Shown here: piece by piece, positions 24,039 through 36,440 of the stretch | Layout: each line of letters begins with the position of its first letter | Position numbering within the stretch: the stretch's first letter is position 1 | Assembly: GCF_029227915.1 (NCBI RefSeq) | Contig: NC_079879.1 | Location: 31,874,501 to 31,938,500 of the forward strand | Length of the DNA stretch: 64,000 nucleotides | Reading direction: 5' to 3' | DNA from: Hydractinia symbiolongicarpus | Taxonomy: Eukaryota > Cnidaria > Hydrozoa > Anthoathecata > Hydractiniidae | Made by a program: the position numbers and the translations under genes | The notes under the pieces: generated by a model | The model's input: the letters and a program-made list of their open reading frames with translations, nothing else | What the model was told of the DNA's origin: nothing | Databases searched by the model: none

Positions 24039-25058
24039 CACCACTAAGACGCATGAGACTTGTAGTTTTCAAAAATGTTTTCATTTTTGATGAGACGCTT
24101 AATGAAAGAGGTTTAATCGCCGGCAAACGAAAACCCGCGATTTCCCGTAAATCCCGGGCTTGGCCCGTATAGTCGAATGTATACAAAGAAAGTACCCTGT
24201 GAGTAAACTCATTTCCAGAACGATTTTTTAAATTATTTTTTCACCACTAAAACGCATAAGACTTGTAGTTTTCAAAAATGTTTTCATTTTTGATGAGACG
24301 CTGAATAAAAGAAGTTTAATCGCCGGCAAACGAAAACCTGCGATTTCCCGTAAATCCCAGACTCGGCCCGTATAGTCGAAAGTATACAAAGAAAGTACCC
24401 AGGAAGTAAACTCATTTCCCGAACGATTTTTTAAATTATCTTTTCACCACTAAAACGCATGACACTTGCAGTTTCCAAAAATGTTTTCATTTTTGATGAG
24501 ACGCTTAATGAAAGAGGTTTAATCGCCGCCAAACAAAATCCCGCGATTTCCCGTAAATCCCGGGCTTGGCCCGTATAGTCGAATGTATACAAAGAAAGTA
24601 CCCAAGGAGTAAACTCATTTCCCGAACGATTTTTTAAATTTTTTTTCACCACTACAACGCATGAGACTTGTAGTTTTCAAAAATGTTTTCATTTTTGATG
24701 AGACGCCTAATGAAAGAGGTTTAATCGCCGGCAAACGAAAACCCGCGATTTCCCGTAAATCCCGGGCTTGGCCCGTATAGTCGAATGTATACAAAGAAAG
24801 TACCCAGGGAGTAAACTCATTTCCCGAACGATTTTTTAAATTTTTTTTTCACCACTAAAACGCATGAGACTTGTAGTTTTCAAAAATGTTTTCATTTTTG
24901 ATGAGACGCTGAATAAAAGAAGTTTAATCGCCGGCAAACGAAAACCCGCGATTTCCCGAAAATCCCGGGCTTGGCCCGTTTAGTCAAAAGTATACAAAGA
25001 AAGTACCCAGGGAGTAAACTCATTTCCCGAACGATTTTTTAAATTATTTTTTCACCAC
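24039..25058 (+). repeat. Duplicated 5-monomer block at 1,418-bp period, copy 2
   Basis: This is a near-exact repeat of 22621-23640. A visible difference is CAGTTTCCAAAAATG near 24471 against CAGTTTTCAAAAATG in copy 1. After about 25058 the copies diverge: copy 1 continues with AAACTTG and copy 2 with AAAAATG. Confidence 0.8.
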
Positions 25059-26730
25059 TAAAACGCATGAGACTTGCAGTTTTCAAAAATGTTTTCATTT
25101 TTGATGAGACGCTTAATGAAAGAGGTTTAATCGCCGCCAAAAAAAATCCCGCGATTTCCCGTAAATCCCGGGCTTGGCCCGTATAGTCGAATGTATACAA
25201 AGAAAGTACCCAAGGAGTAAACTGATTTCCCGAACGATCTTTTAAATTTTTTTTCACCACTACAACGCATGAGACTTGTAGTTTTCAAAAATGTTTTCAT
25301 TTTTGATGAGACGCCTAATGAAAGAGGTTTAATCGCCGGCAAACAAAAACCCGCGATTTCCCGTAAATCCCGGGCTTGGCCCGTATAGTCGAATGTATAC
25401 AAAGAAAGTACCCTGTGAGTAAACTCATTTCCAAAATGATTTTTTAAATTATTTTTTCTCCACTAAAACGCATAAGACTTGTAGTTTTCAAAAATGTTTT
25501 CATTTTTGATAAGACGCTGAATAAAAGAAGTTTAATCGCCGGCAAACGAAAACCTGCGATTTCCCGTAAATCCCGGACTCGGCTCGTATAGTCAAAAGTA
25601 TACAAAGAAAGTACCCAGGGAGTAAACACATTTCCCAAACGATTTTTTAAATTATTCTTTCACCACTAAAGCCCATGAGACTTGTAGTTTTTAAAAATGT
25701 TTTCATTTTTGATGAGACGCTGAATAAAAGAAGTTTAATCGCCGGCAAACGAAAACCCGCGATTTCCCGTAAATCCATGACTCGGCCCGTATAGTCAAAA
25801 GTATACAAAGAAAGTACCCAGGGAGTAAACTCATTTCCCGAACGATTTTTTCAATTATTTTTTCACCACTAAAACGCATGAGACCTGTAGGTTTCAGAAA
25901 TGATTTCATTTTTGATGAGACGCTTAATGAAATTGGTTTAATCGCCGGCAAACGAAAACCCGCGATTTCCCGTAAATCCCGGGCTTGGCCCGTATAGTCG
26001 AATGTATACAAAGAAAGTACCCTGTGAGTAAACTCATTTCCAAAACGATTTTTTAAATTATCTTTTCACCACTAAAACGCATGAGACTTGTAGTTTTCAA
26101 AAACGTTTTCATGTTTGATGAGACACTGAGTAAAAGAAGTTTAATCGCCGGCAAACGAAAACCCGCCATTTTCCGTAAATCCCCGGCTTGGCCCGTATAG
26201 TCAAAAGTATACAAAGAAAGTACCCAGGGAGTAAACTCACTTCCCGATGGATTTTTTATTTTATTTTTTCACCACTAAAACGCAGGAGACTTGTAGTTTT
26301 CAAAAATGTTTTCATTTTTTGATGGGACGCTGAATAAAAAAAGTTTAATCGCCGGCAAACGAAAACCCGCCATTTCCCGTAAATCCCGGGCTTGGCCCGT
26401 ATAGTCAAAAGTATACAAAGAAAGTACCCAGGGAGTAAACTTATTTCCCGAACGATTTTTTATATTATTTTTTCACCACTAAAACGCATGAGACTTGTAG
26501 TTTTCAAAAATGTTTTCATTTTCGATGAGACGCTTAATGAAAGAGGTTTAATCGCCGGCAAACGAAAACCTGCGATTTCCCGTAAATCCCGGACTCGGCC
26601 CGTATAGTCAAAAGTATACAAAGAAAGTACCCAGGGAGTAAACTTATTTCCCGAACGATTATTTAAATTTTTTTTCACCACTAAAACGCATGAGAATTGT
26701 AGTTTTCAAAAATGTTTTCATTTTTGATGA
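25059..26730 (+). repeat. Diverged satellite monomers
   Basis: About eight monomers of mixed class have many private changes: CGCCGCCAAAAAAAATCC near 25135, TTTTCTCCACT near 25454, AATCCATGACTCGG near 25773, GAAATGATTTCATTTTTG near 25896, CACTTCCCGATGG near 26238 and an extra T in GTTTTCATTTTTTGATGGG near 26310. No higher-order period is apparent. Confidence 0.65.
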
Positions 26731-28097
26731 GACGCTTCATGAAAGAGGTTTAATCGCCGGCAAACGAAAACCCGCGATTTCCCGTAAATCCTGGGCTTGG
26801 CCCGTATAGTCGAATGTATACAGAGAAAGTACCCTGTGAGTAAACTCATTTCCAGAACGATTTTTTAAATTATTTTTTCACCACTAAAACGCATAAGACT
26901 TGTAGTTTTCAAAAATGTTTTCATTTTTGATGAGACGCTGAATAAAAGAAGTTTAATCGCCGGCAAACGAAAACCTGCGATTTCCCGTAAATCCCAGACT
27001 CGGCCCGTATAGTCAAAAGTATACAAAGAAAGTACCCAGGAAGTAAACTCATTTCCCGAACGATTTTTTAAATTATCTTTTCACCACTAAAGCGCATGAC
27101 ACTTGCAGTTTTCAAAAATGTTTTCATTTTTGATGAGACGCTTCATGAAAGAGGTTTAATCGCCGGCAAACGAAAACCCGCGATTTCCCGTAAATCCTGG
27201 GCTTGGCCCGTATAGTCGAATGTATACAAAGAAAGTACCCTGTGAGTAAACTCATTTCCAGAACGATTTTTTAAATTATTTTTTCACCACTAAAACGCAT
27301 AAGACTTGTAGTTTTCAAAAATGTTTTCATTTTTGATGAGACGCTGAATAAAAGAAGTTTAATCGCCGGCAAACGAAAACCTGCGATTTCCCGTAAATCC
27401 CAGACTCGGCCCGTATAGTCAAAAGTATACAAAGAAAGTACCCAGGAAGTAAACTCATTTCCCGAACGATTTTTTAAATTATCTTTTCACCACTAAAGCG
27501 CATGACACTTGCAGTTTTCAAAAATGTTTTCATTTTTGATGAGACGCTTAATGAAAGAGGTTTAATCGCCGCCAAACGAAAACCCGCCATTTCCCGTAAA
27601 TCCTGGGCTTGGCCCGTATAGTCGAATGTATACAAAGAAAGTACCCTGTGAGTAAACTCATTTCCAGAACGATTTTTTAAATTATTTTTTCACCACTAAA
27701 ACGCATAAGACTTGTAGTTTTCAAAAATGTTTTCATTTTTGATGAGACGCTGAATAAAAGAAGTTTAATCGCCGGCAAACGAAAACCTGCGATTTCCCGT
27801 AAATCCCGGACTCGGCCCGTATAGTCAAAAGTATACAAAGAAAGTACCCAGGAAGTAAACTCATTTCCCGAACGATTTTTTAAATTATCTTTTCACCACT
27901 AAAGCGCATGACACTTGCAGTTTTCAAAAATGTTTTCATTTTTGATGAGACGCTTCATGAAAGAGGTTTAATCGCCGGCAAACGAAAACCCGCGATTTCC
28001 CGTAAATCCTGGGCTTGGCCCGTATAGTCGAATGTATACAAAGAAAGTACCCTGTGAGTAAACTCATTTCCAGAACGATTTTTTAAATTATTTTTTC
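26731..28097 (+). repeat. 406-bp dimer array
   Basis: Dimers start at 26731, 27137, 27543 and 27949, each marked by GACGCTTCATG or GACGCTTAATG. One monomer carries TCGAATG, CCCTGTGAG and CCAGAACG. The other carries TCAAAAG, CCCAGGAAG, CCCGAACG and GCGCATGACACTTGCAG. This is the plainest two-class alternation in the window. Confidence 0.82.
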
Positions 28098-30740
28098 ACC
28101 ACTAAAACGCATAAGACTTGTAGTTTTCAAAAATGTTTTCATTTTTGATGAGACGCTGAATAAAAGAAGTTTAATCGCCGGCAAACGAAAACCTGCGATT
28201 TCCCGTAAATCCCAGACTCGGCCCGTATAGTCAAAAGTATACAAAGAAAGTACCCAGGAAGTAAACTCATTTCCCGAACGATTTTTTAAATTATCTTTTC
28301 ACCACTAAAGCGCATGACACTTGCAGTTTTCAAAAATGTTTTCATTTTTGATGAGACGCTTAATGAAAGAGGTTTAATCGCCGCCAAACGAAAACCCGCG
28401 ATTTCCCGTAAATCCTGGGCTTGGCCCGTATAGTCGAATGCATACAAAGAAAGTACCCTGTGAGTAAACTCATTTCCAGAACGATTTTTTAAATTATTTT
28501 TTCACCACTAAAACGCATAAGACTTGTAGTTTTCAAAAATGTTTTCATTTTTGATGAGACGCTGAATAAAAGAAGTTTAATCGCCGGCAAACGAAAACCT
28601 GCGATTTCCCGTAAATCCCAGACTCGGCCCGTATAGTCAAAAGTATACAAAGAAAGTACCCAGGAAGTAAACTCATTTCCCGAACGATTTTTTAAATTAT
28701 CTTTTCACCACTAAAGCGCATGACACTTGCAGTTTTCAAAAATGTTTTCATTTTTGATGAGACGCTTAATGATAGAGGTTTAATCGCCGCCAAACGAAAT
28801 CCCGCGATTTCCCGTAAATCCCTGGCTTGGCCCGTATAGTCGAATGTATACAAAGAAAGTACCCAAGGAGTAAACTCATTTCCCAAGCGACTTTTTTAAA
28901 TTTTTCTTTCACCACTAAAACGCATGAGACTTGTAGTTTTCAAAAATGTTTTCATTTCTGATGAGACGCTTAATGAAAGAGGTTTAATCGCCGGCAAACG
29001 AAAACCCGCGATTTCCCGTAAATCCTGGGCTTGGCCCGTATAGTCGAATGTACACAAAGAAAGTACCCTGTGAGTAAACTCATTTCCAGAACGATTTTTT
29101 AAATTATTTTTTCACCACTAAAACGCATAAGACTTGTAGTTTTCAAAAATGTTTTAATTTTTGATGAGACGCTGAATAAAAGAAGTTTAATCGCCGGCAA
29201 ACGAAAACCTGCGATTTCCCGTAAATCCCAGACTCGGCCCGTATAGTCAAAAGTATACAAAGAAAGTACCCAGGAAGTAAACTCATTTCCCGAACGATTT
29301 TTTAATTTATCTTTTCACCTCTAAAGCGCATGACACTTGCAGTTTTCAAAAATGTTTTCATTTTTGATGAGACGCTTAATGATAGAGGTTTAATCGCCGC
29401 CAAACGAAATCCCGCGATTTCCCGTAAATCCCTGGCTTGGCCCGTATAGTCGAATGTATACAAAGAAAGTACCCAAGGAGTAAAATCATTTCCCAAGCGA
29501 CTTTTTTAAATTTTTCTTTCACCACTAAAACGCATGAGACTTGTAGTTTTCAAAAATGTTTTCATTTTTGATGAGACGCTTAATGAAAGAGGTTTAATCG
29601 CCGGCAAACGAAAACCCGCGATTTCCCGTAAATCCTGGGCTTGGCCCGTATAGTCGAATGTACACAAAGAAAGTACCCTGTGAGTAAACTCATTTCCAGA
29701 ACGATTTTTTAAATTATTTTTTCACCACTAAAACGCATAAGACTTGTAGTTTTCAATAATGTTTTCATTTTTGATGAGACGCTGAATAAAAGAAGTTTAA
29801 TCGCCGGCAAACGGAAACCTGCGATTTCCCGTAAATCCCAGACTCGGCCCGTATAGTCAAAAGTATACAAAGAAAGTACCCAGGAAGTAAACTCATTTCC
29901 CGAAAGATTTTTTAAATTATCTTTTCACCTCTAAAGCGCATGACACTTGCAGTTTTCAAAAATGTTTTCATTTTTGATGAGACGCTTAATGAAAGAGGTT
30001 TAATCGCCGCCAAACGAAATCCCGCGATTTCCCGTAAATCCCGGGCTTGGCCCGTATAGTCGAATGTATACAAAGAAAGTAGCCAAGGAGTCAACTCATT
30101 TCCCGAGCGACTTTTTTAAATTTTTCTTTCACCACTAAAACGCATGAGACTTGTAGTTTTCAAAAATGTTTTCATTTTTGATGAGACGCTTAATGAAAGA
30201 GGTTTAATCGCTGGCAAACGAAAACCCGCGATTTTCCGTAAATCCCGGGCTTGGCCCGTATAGTCGAATGTATACAAAGAAAGTACCCTGTGAGTAAACT
30301 CATTTCCAGAACGATTTTTTAAATTATTTTTTCACCACTAAAACGCATAAGACTTGTAGTTTTCAAAAATGTTTTCATTTTTGATGAGACGCTGAATAAA
30401 AGAAGTTTAATCGCCGGCAAACGAAAACCTGCGATTTCCCGTAAATCCCAGACTCGGCCCGTATAGTCAAAAGTATACAAAGAAAGTACCCAGGAAGTAA
30501 ACTCATTTCCCGAAAGATTTTTTAAATGATCTTTTCACCACTAAAGCGCATGACACTTGCAGTTTTCAAAAATGTTTTCATTTTTGATGAGACCCTTAAT
30601 GAAAGAGGTTTAATCGCCGCCAAACGAAATCCCGCGATTTCCCGTAAATCCCGGGCTTGGCCCGTATAGTCGAATGTATACAAAGAAAGTAGCCAAGGAG
30701 TCAACTCATTTCCCGAGGGACTTTTTTAAATTTTTCTTTC
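28098..30740 (+). repeat. 13-mer HOR, unit 1 (2,643 bp)
   Basis: This unit of thirteen monomers repeats at once at 30741. Private markers shared by both units include GAATGCATACAA (28437 and 31080), TTTCATTTCTGATG (about 28953 and 31596), GTTTTAATTTTTG (about 29151 and 31794), AAACGGAAACC (about 29808 and 32451) and GAGACCCTT (about 30590 and 33233). It contains four 610-bp trimer steps, starting near 28692, 29302, 29912 and 30522. The extra base over 609 comes from the longer T-run in GCGACTTTTTTAAATTTTTC. Confidence 0.92.
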
Positions 30741-33383
30741 ACCACTAAAACGCATAAGACTTGTAGTTTTCAAAAATGTTTTCATTTTTGATGAGACGCT
30801 GAATAAAAGAAGTTTAATCGCCGGCAAACGAAAACCTGCGATTTCCCGTAAATCCCAGACTCGGCCCGTATAGTCAAAAGTATACAAAGAAAGTACCCAG
30901 GAAGTAAACTCATTTCCCGAACGATTTTTTAAATTATCTTTTCACCACTAAAGCGCATGACACTTGCAGTTTTCAAAAATGTTTTCATTTTTGATGAGAC
31001 GCTTAATGAAAGAGGTTTAATCGCCGCCAAACGAAAACCCGCGATTTCCCGTAAATCCTGGGCTTGGCCCGTATAGTCGAATGCATACAAGGAAAGTACC
31101 CTGTGAGTAAACTCATTTCCAGAACGATTTTTTAAATTATTTTTTCACCACTAAAACGCATAAGACTTGTAGTTTTCAAAAATGTTTTCATTTTTGATGA
31201 GACGCTGAATAAAAGAAGTTTAATCGCCGGCAAACGAAAACCTGCGATTTCCCGTAAATCCCAGACTCGGCCCGTATAGTCAAAAGTATACAAAGAAAGT
31301 ACCCAGGAAGTAAACTCATTTCCCGAACGATTTTTTAAATTATCTTTTCACCACTAAAGCGCATGACACTTGCAGTTTTCAAAAATGTTTTCATTTTTGA
31401 TGAGACGCTTAATGATAGAGGTTTAATCGCCGCCAAACGAAATCCCGCGATTTCCCGTAAATCCCTGGCTTGGCCCGTATAGTCGAATGTATACAAAGAA
31501 AGTACCCAAGGAGTAAACTCATTTCCCAAGCGACTTTTTTAAATTTTTCTTTCACCACTAAAACGCATGAGACTTGTAGTTTTCAAAAATGTTTTCATTT
31601 CTGATGAGACGCTTAATGAAAGAGGTTTAATCGCCGGCAAACGAAAACCCGCGATTTCCCGTAAATCCTGGGCTTGGCCCGTATAGTCGAATGTACACAA
31701 AGAAAGTACCCTGTGAGTAAACTCATTTCCAGAACGATTTTTTAAATTATTTTTTCACCACTAAAACGCATAAGACTTGTAGTTTTCAAAAATGTTTTAA
31801 TTTTTGATGAGACGCTGAATAAAAGAAGTTTAATCGCCGGCAAACGAAAACCTGCGATTTCCCGTAAATCCCAGACTCGGCCCGTATAGTCAAAAGTATA
31901 CAAAGAAAGTACCCAGGAAGTAAACTCATTTCCCGAACGATTTTTTAATTTATCTTTTCACCTCTAAAGCGCATGACACTTGCAGTTTTCAAAAATGTTT
32001 TCATTTTTGATGAGACGCTTAATGATAGAGGTTTAATCGCCGCCAAACGAAATCCCGCGATTTCCCGTAAATCCCTGGCTTGGCCCGTATAGTCGAATGT
32101 ATACAAAGAAAGTACCCAAGGAGTAAAATCATTTCCCAAGCGACTTTTTTAAATTTTTCTTTCACCACTAAAACGCATGAGACTTGTAGTTTTCAAAAAT
32201 GTTTTCATTTTTGATGAGACGCTTAATGAAAGAGGTTTAATCGCCGGCAAACGAAAACCCGCGATTTCCCGTAAATCCTGGGCTTGGCCCGTATAGTCGA
32301 ATGTACACAAAGAAAGTACCCTGTGAGTAAACTCATTTCCAGAACGATTTTTTAAATTATTTTTTCACCACTAAAACGCATAAGACTTGTAGTTTTCAAT
32401 AATGTTTTCATTTTTGATGAGACGCTGAATAAAAGAAGTTTAATCGCCGGCAAACGGAAACCTGCGATTTCCCGTAAATCCCAGACTCGGCCCGTATAGT
32501 CAAAAGTATACAAAGAAAGTACCCAGGAAGTAAACTCATTTCCCGAAAGATTTTTTAAATTATCTTTTCACCTCTAAAGCGCATGACACTTGCAGTTTTC
32601 AAAAATGTTTTCATTTTTGATGAGACGCTTAATGAAAGAGGTTTAATCGCCGCCAAACGAAATCCCGCGATTTCCCGTAAATCCCGGGCTTGGCCCGTAT
32701 AGTCGAATGTATACAAAGAAAGTAGCCAAGGAGTCAACTCATTTCCCGAGCGACTTTTTTAAATTTTTCTTTCACCACTAAAACGCATGAGACTTGTAGT
32801 TTTCAAAAATGTTTTCATTTTTGATGAGACGCTTAATGAAAGAGGTTTAATCGCTGGCAAACGAAAACCCGCGATTTTCCGTAAATCCCGGGCTTGGCCC
32901 GTATAGTCGAATGTATACAAAGAAAGTACCCTGTGAGTAAACTCATTTCCAGAACGATTTTTTAAATTATTTTTTCACCACTAAAACGCATAAGACTTGT
33001 AGTTTTCAAAAATGTTTTCATTTTTGATGAGACGCTGAATAAAAGAAGTTTAATCGCCGGCAAACGAAAACCTGCGATTTCCCGTAAATCCCAGACTCGG
33101 CCCGTATAGTCAAAAGTATACAAAGAAAGTACCCAGGAAGTAAACTCATTTCCCGAAAGATTTTTTAAATGATCTTTTCACCACTAAAGCGCATGACACT
33201 TGCAGTTTTCAAAAATGTTTTCATTTTTGATGAGACCCTTAATGAAAGAGGTTTAATCGCCGCCAAACGAAATCCCGCGATTTCCCGTAAATCCCGGGCT
33301 TGGCCCGTATAGTCGAATGTATACAAAGAAAGTAGCCAAGGAGTCAACTCATTTCCCGAGGGACTTTTTTAAATTTTTCTTTC
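30741..33383 (+). repeat. 13-mer HOR, unit 2 (2,643 bp)
   Basis: This is a near-identical tandem copy of 28098-30740; the one clear difference I noticed is CAAGGAAAG near 31088 against CAAAGAAAG. The junction near 30741 joins the GCGACTTTTTTAAATTTTTC class to the GCATAAGAC class inside the shared motif TTTCACCACTAAAACGCAT. That is what an unequal crossover within a homologous segment would leave. Confidence 0.92.
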
Positions 33384-34812
33384 ACCACTAAAACGCATGA
33401 GACTTGTAGTTTTCAAAAATGTTTTCATTTTTGATGAGACGCTTAATGAAAGAGGTTTAATCGCCGGCAAACGAAAACCCGCGATTTCCCGTAAATCCTG
33501 GGCTTGGCCCGTATAGTCGAATGTACACAAAGAAAGTACCCTGTGAGTAAACTCATTTCCAGAACGATTTTTTAAATTATTTTTTCACCACTAAAACGCA
33601 TAAGACTTGTAGTTTTCAAAAATGTTTTCATTTTTGATGAGACGCTGAATAAAAGAAGTTTAATCGCCGGCAAACGAAAACCTGCGATTTCCCGTAAATC
33701 CCAGACTCGGCCCGTATAGTCAAAAGTATACAAAGAAAGTACCCAGGAAGTAAACTCATTTCCCGAACGATTTTTTAAATTATCTTTTCACCACTAAAGC
33801 GCATGACACTTGCAGTTTTTAAAAATGTTTTCATTTTTGATGAGACGCTTAATGAAAGAGGTGTAATCGCCGCCAAACGGAATCCCGCGATTTCCCGTAA
33901 ATCCCGGGCTTGGCCCGTATAGTCAAAAGTATACAAAGAAAGTACCCAGGAAGTAAACTCATTTCCCGAACGATTTTTTAAATTATCTTTTCACCACTAA
34001 AGCGCATGACACTTGCAGTTTTTAAAAATGTTTTCATTTTTGATGAGACGCTTAATGAAAGAGGTTTAATCGCCGCCAAACGAAATCCCGCGATTTCCCG
34101 TAAATCCCTGGCTTGGCCCGTATAGTCGAATGTATACAAAGAAAGTACCCAAGGAGTAAACTCATTTCCCAAGCGACTTTTTTAAATTTTTCTTTCACCA
34201 CTAAAACGCATGAGACTTGTAGTTTTCAAAAATGTTTTCATTTTTGATGAGACGCTTAATGAAAGAGGTTTAATCGCCGGCAAACGAAAACCCGCGATTT
34301 CCCGTAAATCCTGGGCTTGGCCCGTATAGTCGAATGTACACAAAGAAAGTACCCTGTGAGTAAACTCATTTCCAGAACGATTTTTTAAATTATTTTTTCA
34401 CCACTAAAACGCATAAGACTTGTAGTTTTCAATAATGTTTTCATTTTTGATGAGACGCTGAATAAAAGAAGTTTAATCGCCGGCAAACGAAAACCTGCGA
34501 TTTCCCGTAAATCCCAGACTCGGCCCGTATAGTCAAAAGTATACAAAGAAAGTACCCAGGAAGTAAACTCATTTCCCGAAAGATTTTTTAAATTATCTTT
34601 TCACCACTAAAGCGCATGACACTTGCAGTTTTCAAAAATGTTTTCATTTTTGATGAGACGCTTAATGAAAGAGGTTTAATCGCCGCCAAACGAAATCCCG
34701 CGATTTCCCGTAAATCCCGGGCTTGGCCCGTATAGTCGAATGTATACAAAGAAAGTAGCCAAGGAGTCAACTCATTTCCCGAGCGACTTTTTTAAATTTT
34801 TCTTTCACCACT
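33384..34812 (+). repeat. Trimer-based satellite block after the 13-mers
   Basis: Seven monomers are of the same classes as the 13-mer but in a different order. A 610-bp step links 33978 and 34588. GTGTAATCGCCGCC near 33861 is a private change. GTTTTTAAAAATG replaces GTTTTCAAAAATG in two neighbouring GACACTTGCAG monomers near 33810 and 34013, which are 203 bp apart and look like a local single-monomer duplication. Confidence 0.7.
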
Positions 34813-35626
34813 AAAACGAATGAGACTTGTAGTTTTCAAAAATGTTTTCATTTTTGATGAGACGCTTAATGAAAGAGGTTTAATCGCCGGCAAACGAAAA
34901 CCCGCGATTTCCCGTAAATCCTGGGCTTGGCCCGTATAGTCGAATGTACACAAAGAAAGTACCCTGTGAGAAAACTCATTTCCAGAACGACTTTTTAAAT
35001 TATTTTTTCACCACTAAAACGCATAAGACTTGTAGTTTTCAAAAATGTTTTCATTTTTGATGAGACGCTGAATAAAAGAAGTTTAATCGCCGGCAAACGA
35101 AAACCTGCGATTTCCCGTAAATCCCAGACTCGGCCCGTATAGTCAAAAGTATACAAAGAAAGTACCCAGGAAGTAAACTCATTTCCCGAACGATTTTTTA
35201 AATTATCTTTTCACCACTAAAGCGCATGACACTTGCAGTTTTCAAAAATGTTTTCATTTTTGATGAGACGCTTAATGAAAGAGGTTTAATCGCCGCCAAA
35301 CGGAATCCCGCGATTTCCCGTAAATCCCGGGCTTGGCCCGTATAGTCGAATGTATACAAAGAAAGTACCCAAGGAGTAAACTCATTTCCCGAGCGACTTT
35401 TTTAAATTTTTCTTTCACCACTAAAACGCATGAGACTTGTAGTTTTCAAAAATGTTTTCATTTTTGATGAAACGCTTAATGAAAGAGGTTTAATCGCCGC
35501 CAAACGAAATCCCGCGATTTCCCGTAAATCCCGGGCTTGGCCCGTATAGTCGAATGTATACAAAGAAAGTAGCCAAGGAGTCAACTCATTTCCCGAGCGA
35601 CTTTTTTAAATTTTTCTTTCACCACT
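34813..35626 (+). repeat. 4-mer duplication, unit 1 (814 bp)
   Basis: The unit starts at AAAACGAATGAG and repeats at 35627. Shared private markers are GTGAGAAAACTC (about 34967 and 35780) and GATGAAACGC (about 35466 and 36280). Confidence 0.85.
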
Positions 35627-36440
35627 AAAACGAATGAGACTTGTAGTTTTCAAAAATGTTTTCATTTTTGATGAGACGCTTAATGAAAGAGGTTTAATCG
35701 CCGGCAAACGAAAACCCGCGATTTCCCGTAAATCCTGGGCTTGGCCCGTATAGTCGAATGTACACAAAGAAAGTACCCTGTGAGAAAACTCATTTCCAGA
35801 ACGACTTTTTAAATTATTTTTTCACCACTAAAACGCATAAGACTTGTAGTTTTCAAAAATGTTTTCATTTTTGATGAGACGCTGAATAAAAGAAGTTTAA
35901 TCGCCGGCAAACGAAAACCTGCGATTTCCCGTAAATCCCAGACTCGGCCCGTATAGTCAAAAGTATACAAAGAAAGTACCCAGGAAGTAAACTCATTTCC
36001 CGAACGATTTTTTAAATTATCTTTTCACCACTAAAGCGCATGACACTTGCAGTTTTCAAAAATGTTTTCATTTTTGATGAGACGCTTAATGAAAGAGGTT
36101 TAATCGCCGCCAAACGGAATCCCGCGATTTCCCGTAAATCCCGGGCTTGGCCCGTATAGTCGAATGTATACAAAGAAAGTACCCAAGGAGTAAACTCATT
36201 TCCCGAGCGACTTTTTTAAATTTTTCTTTCACCACTAAAACGCATGAGACTTGTAGTTTTCAAAAATGTTTTCATTTTTGATGAAACGCTTAATGAAAGA
36301 GGTTTAATCGCCGGCAAACGAAAACCCGCGATTTCCCGTAAATCCCGGGCTTGGCCCGTATAGTCGAATGTATACAAAGAAAGTACCCTGTGAGAAAACT
36401 CATTTCCAAAACGATTTTTTATATTATTTTTTCACCACTA
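35627..36440 (+). repeat. 4-mer duplication, unit 2 (814 bp)
   Basis: This is a tandem copy of 34813-35626. It drifts in its last ~130 bp, after the GATGAAACGC marker near 36280, where it passes into the CCAAAACGATTTTTTATATT class. Confidence 0.8.

Noticed and set aside
28098-33383. Transposon or LTR explanation for the 2.6-kb repeats
   Set aside because: There are no terminal repeats, target-site duplications or coding capacity. The units start and end at arbitrary points within satellite homology, as unequal crossing over would give.
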